A stretch of DNA of 64,000 nucleotides from Theobroma cacao (taxonomy: Eukaryota; Streptophyta; Magnoliopsida; Malvales; Malvaceae), in the NCBI RefSeq assembly GCF_000208745.1, contig NC_030850.1:16624544-16688543 (forward strand). The letters are read 5' to 3'. The position numbers were made by a program, and so were the translations under genes. Under the pieces are notes generated by a model. The model had not been told where the DNA came from, made no database searches, and worked only from the letters and a program-made list of their open reading frames with translations. This document shows positions 61,101 through 64,000 of this stretch, one piece after another (the first letter of the stretch is position 1; every line of letters starts with the position of its first letter).

Positions 61101-61210
61101 AATCAGGATACTTAGCCACCTCCAAGAACCTAGTATCAAATTACTTTTTTACTTCTTTTTTAATCTTCAGCAACATATCTGGCTTCATCCTTCTTAATTT
61201 CTATTTAATC
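58129..61210 (-). pseudogene. Gypsy pol: RT, two RNase H domains, integrase
   Basis: RT is at about 61200-60672 (MCVDYRDLNRMSLKDSFPLP; FGLKNAGATYQS; active-site YVDD near 60740), frameshifted near 60890 at an A/T run. RNase H 1 is at 60656-59991 (MQQEVRGFLGRLNYIARFIS; FALEKMCCALAWIAQILRQF). A second, archaeal-type RNase H is at about 59800-59450 (NNMAEYEVLVMGLQAAIDMK; LPREENQIADVLATLAAM). Integrase is at 59360-58542: HHCC finger (H...GAHANGHMLARQ; CHKCQIYAD) and the D-D-E core (LWRMDVIGLI; RIITDNASNLNG; GAVEAANKNIKWIIEKM). Its C-terminus (FRGKWMPNWEGPYVVKKAFS) ends at 58129. Most catalytic residues survive, but stops separate the domains. Confidence 0.88.
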
Positions 61211-61796
61211 AGCTTGCAATCCGATCTCAAAGGTAACTTGTGTACAACAATGTCAATATTAAGACTTGGCATGTCCTGATATGACCAAGCAAACACATCC
61301 ACATACTCACGAAGCAATTCTTCTAGCTTCTGTCGTTCACTAGATGATAGCGAGGTACCAATCTCAACCTATTTCTTTTCTTCCCCATTTTCCAGGTTAA
61401 TCATTTCTATGAGTTCCTGATGAGTTAAAATCTCCCTTTCCTTTTGTTCCAACAATCTCGATAAATCAGGGGGTAACTCATAGTCATCCATTTCTTCTTC
61501 ATTTTTCAATTCATCAACATTCGAAACTTTCTCGAAATCAACATTCAAATTGTTTTCTAGATTGTCTTTGTGTCCATTATTTAAAGACCTGTAAATAGGT
61601 AAAATCGGACATGTGTGTAGGCAAGTATTTATTGGCTAAAAGAATAAATAAAAAGGAAATATGCGAAAAGGTTAATGAATTATGAACACATCATGCTTTG
61701 TCATTTATTTAAATGATTAAGGTAATAGAAAGCCCTACTTAAACAAGAAATTACTCTTAACGCCCTTGGGCATAGGCATTTAGGTAAAATAGTTCA

Positions 61797-62891
61797 TTAC
61801 ATTTCCAAAGACTTAAAGATGACGGGCAACTCCGTGACTGTCCAATTGATTAGCTCTTCTCCTAGCAATATTGGATACACCACAAGGACCCTCTCGTTAG
61901 GTTCTTCATATTTGATCATATGGATTGATAGCTCATCAAACATCTGTAAAACCTGATTGACCTCCTCCGATGCCTTGGTGTGAATGTAACCTACGAAGCA
62001 GAAAGTCTCATACAAGTACAAAATTATCCTTTTCTCAAAATTTTCTTCCTTTCCCTCAAGCTGAACCATTCTCTTAATCTTCTTTTGGGCTGCCAATTTC
62101 TTTCTCTCTTCTTTGGTAGGTTTATACCCCAAACTGAACCTTTCTTCATTCTTGATTGGAGTTAAAGGACGGCTAATTCCTTGTAAATTCTTCCCTAGCC
62201 CGAAACTAGCACGACTTCCTTTTCTCACTGTCTGTTTAACCCCCATTTTAGTTGTTACTGACAAATGAGGAGCCGGTATCACTTCTCCTTCCCCCACATA
62301 AGTAGCATTAACAAATTCAAAAGATCTGAAAGAGCATTCTGGGACTTTTTCTGCCGCCTCTACATAGAGAGCAAATGAGGGTTGAATAGCCAGTATGTTT
62401 TCCTCCGCAGATACACTTATCAGCTGGCCCTTCATTATGAATTTAAGTTTTTGATAAAGGGAAGATGGTATGACTCCCGCCATATGAATCCATGGACACC
62501 CTAGTAAGCAATTTTAAGACGGGGCAATGTCCATGACTTGAAATTGAACCTAAAAAATGTAAAGGTTAATTTTTATCGGTAGTTTAATGTCCCCTACCAC
62601 CTCCTTTGTGGTCTCATTGAAGGCCCTTACAACCATGTGGTTAGTTCTCATATAAGACATATCTACTGGCAACCTGGTTAAGGTAGAGTGAGGCATGACA
62701 TTTAAAGCTGAGCCATTGTTAATCAAGACCTTGGGCACGGCGTGGTCCTTGCATTTGATGGTAATGTACAGAGCTTTGTTACTTCCCCGGCCACCCGATG
62801 AAATTTCCTCATCATTAAAGGCAATAAAGTTCCCCACTATAATGTTTCCCACGATATGGTCCAACTTTTCCACCGATATATCATGAGCCAC
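61797..62891 (-). pseudogene. Gypsy protease and linker
   Basis: Protease at 62891-62550 contains KVLINNGSALNVMP. The expected catalytic Asp (usual form LIDNGS) is Asn, encoded at 62718-62720, so the protease would be inactive. A stop near 62550 precedes the linker frame 62483-61797 (SLYQKLKFIMKGQLISVSAE; FGLGKNLQGISRPL). The stretch to 61210 links to RT with further stops. Confidence 0.78.
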
Positions 62892-63443
62892 GTAAGCTTG
62901 ATTTAAGACCTAGAGTAGCGCATTCTTGTGTCCTTTCAAATTGAAAGCAAAGATAACAGCGAGATGCGAGCAACCATTCTTGTTAATTGCTCCACCACAC
63001 TATACTCACTGTGTTTCATAAATTTGAGAAATTCATCCGTTTCTTTCTCCGTAACAGGCCTTTAAACCTCGTTGTTCGGAGCAACTAGAGGTTCGGTGGT
63101 TTGGCTTTTGAGAAAGGTATTTATTTTTTTCGAATTTTCTCCTTGTTTGGATTTTTCTTTTTCAACCCTTTCTACTATCTCAAGAGAATAACATCACCCA
63201 TTTCGTGTTATACCTCCTACGCCGGTTAGATCTGCAAAAGATACTTGGGAAGTAGGGGGGGCATACCTAAAATATTACATTCGTAATTCTAGGGAACAGC
63301 TTTCTCACTCTCGTACGAAAACGGGTTGGGAATTTGATAGTGATGCCATTTTCGACAATAGTAGGGAATATATCATTCATTAGACTCTTGTTTTCTTCAT
63401 AAAAGATGGTGAAAGGTTTAGGTTTGTTCAAACCAGATGAACT

Positions 63444-64000
63444 TCATGCCATTTCAGCTAGGGTATCTTCATTAATGGTTCCAACCAAATCATCTTCGTC
63501 TTCTACATAAAACTCAATTACCGACAAATCCATCAACTTTTGCAACTTACAATGAAAGCCATCACAATTTTGAATAGAATGTCCAATTGCTTCCATATGA
63601 AATTTGTAAGAATGAGTGAGATCATGCCCCAATTCTTTTGTATCTATTAGTTCTGGAGTGATGGCATTTATTTTGAACAACGCCTCAAACACTCTATCCA
63701 TTGGCGTTTGAATCTCATTGATACTCCTTTTCACCTTACGAATCATCCCTTAATGTATGGCATTCACCGTCGGCCTTCCATGGTTAGGTAAGGGATTCCC
63801 ATCAACATTTGAATTATCATTTTTAGCAAAATTTAAAAGTTTTTCCTTAATGAGCACTTGGACCTTATGTTTTAATGCAATACAATTCTCTGTGCAGTGT
63901 CCTTGAATTCCAAAATGGTAATCACAATGCGCATTTGGGTCATACCATTTCGAAAAAGGAGGTCGAAGTGGTTCTAAAGGGGTTCGACCAAGGAGTCAAT
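63444..64000 (-). pseudogene. Gypsy gag, C-terminal part
   Basis: From the window edge the minus strand reads a Tat-type gag tail (YDPNAHCDYHFGIQGHCTEN; NPLPNHGRPTVNAI), then a stop. 63746-63444 carries the second conserved block (HMEAIGHSIQNCDGFHCKLQ; LMDLSVIEFYVED). The N-terminal gag is outside the window. Confidence 0.75.

Larger units (their letters stand above)
54105..64000 (-). mobile_element. Ty3/gypsy Tat-lineage LTR retrotransposon (5' end outside window)
   Basis: Minus-strand order from high to low coordinates: gag, protease, RT, RNase H, a second RNase H, integrase, a noncoding region with tandem repeats, polypurine tract, LTR. Two RNase H domains and a repeat-bearing 3' noncoding region are the marks of the Tat lineage. 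The reading frame is broken in several places. The 5' LTR must lie beyond 64000. Confidence 0.85.

Overview
The window is nuclear DNA of a flowering plant, most likely a eudicot. The evidence is small GT-AG introns, a plant SUMO, a plant KDEL receptor (ERD2), a PORR-domain organelle RNA-binding protein, and plant-type copia, Tat-lineage gypsy, LINE, hAT and Mutator-like (MULE) elements. I cannot name a species. Host genes occupy roughly the first half. From 34 kb to the end the window is almost entirely nested transposable elements, which suggests a gene-island to heterochromatin transition.

0-3.2 kb: the 3' end of a WD40-type protein gene (+; possibly a TFIIIC-subunit relative) converges on a five-exon gene of unknown function (-; 1720-3210). 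3.2-18 kb: AT-rich spacer, a decayed LINE (+; 7.7-10.5 kb), a roughly 1 kb inverted-repeat element (10.96-11.95 kb), and a second LINE (-) that is split by a 2.36 kb element with terminal inverted repeats of about 850 bp. Part of that composite is tandemly duplicated up to 17.66 kb. 18.2-22.6 kb: an intact SUMO gene (+; 3 exons, 109 aa) and an intact ERD2 gene (-; 6 exons, 215 aa), convergent. 23.07-24.10 kb: a 1017 bp non-autonomous hAT-type element with a perfect 8 bp target duplication. 24.4-29.7 kb: a decayed Ty1/copia element (-). 30.96-31.14 kb: a dead copy of one exon of the unknown gene at 1.7-3.2 kb. 31.5-32.8 kb: an intronless PORR-domain gene (-).

33.97-45.44 kb is the most notable object. 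It is an 11.47 kb MULE with imperfect terminal inverted repeats of about 120 bp and a perfect 9 bp target duplication (TTTTAATAT). It carries a MULE transposase (-) and a multi-exon DUF1985 + Ulp1-type (C48) peptidase gene (+), which is the layout known for Kaonashi/KI-MULEs. Four different tandem arrays share a CACGCCATG / TGTGACAC-like core and surround the two genes. The element sits inside the coding sequence of an older FAR1-type MULE transposase (-). The two FAR1 halves (45.45-47.3 kb and 33.66-33.96 kb) join in frame when the element and one copy of the duplication are ignored.

47.3-54.1 kb: old repeat arrays, including a 75 bp array interrupted by a 5'-truncated LINE, plus some unrecognised coding-like remnants. 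54.1 kb to the window end: a Ty3/gypsy Tat-lineage retrotransposon (-) with a 2.3 kb LTR, a polypurine tract, a roughly 60 bp tandem array between pol and the LTR, integrase, two RNase H domains, RT, protease and part of gag. Its 5' LTR lies beyond the window.

The intact host genes act in separate pathways (SUMO conjugation, ER retrieval, organelle RNA processing) and show no operon-like relation. What links the rest of the window is transposon nesting.
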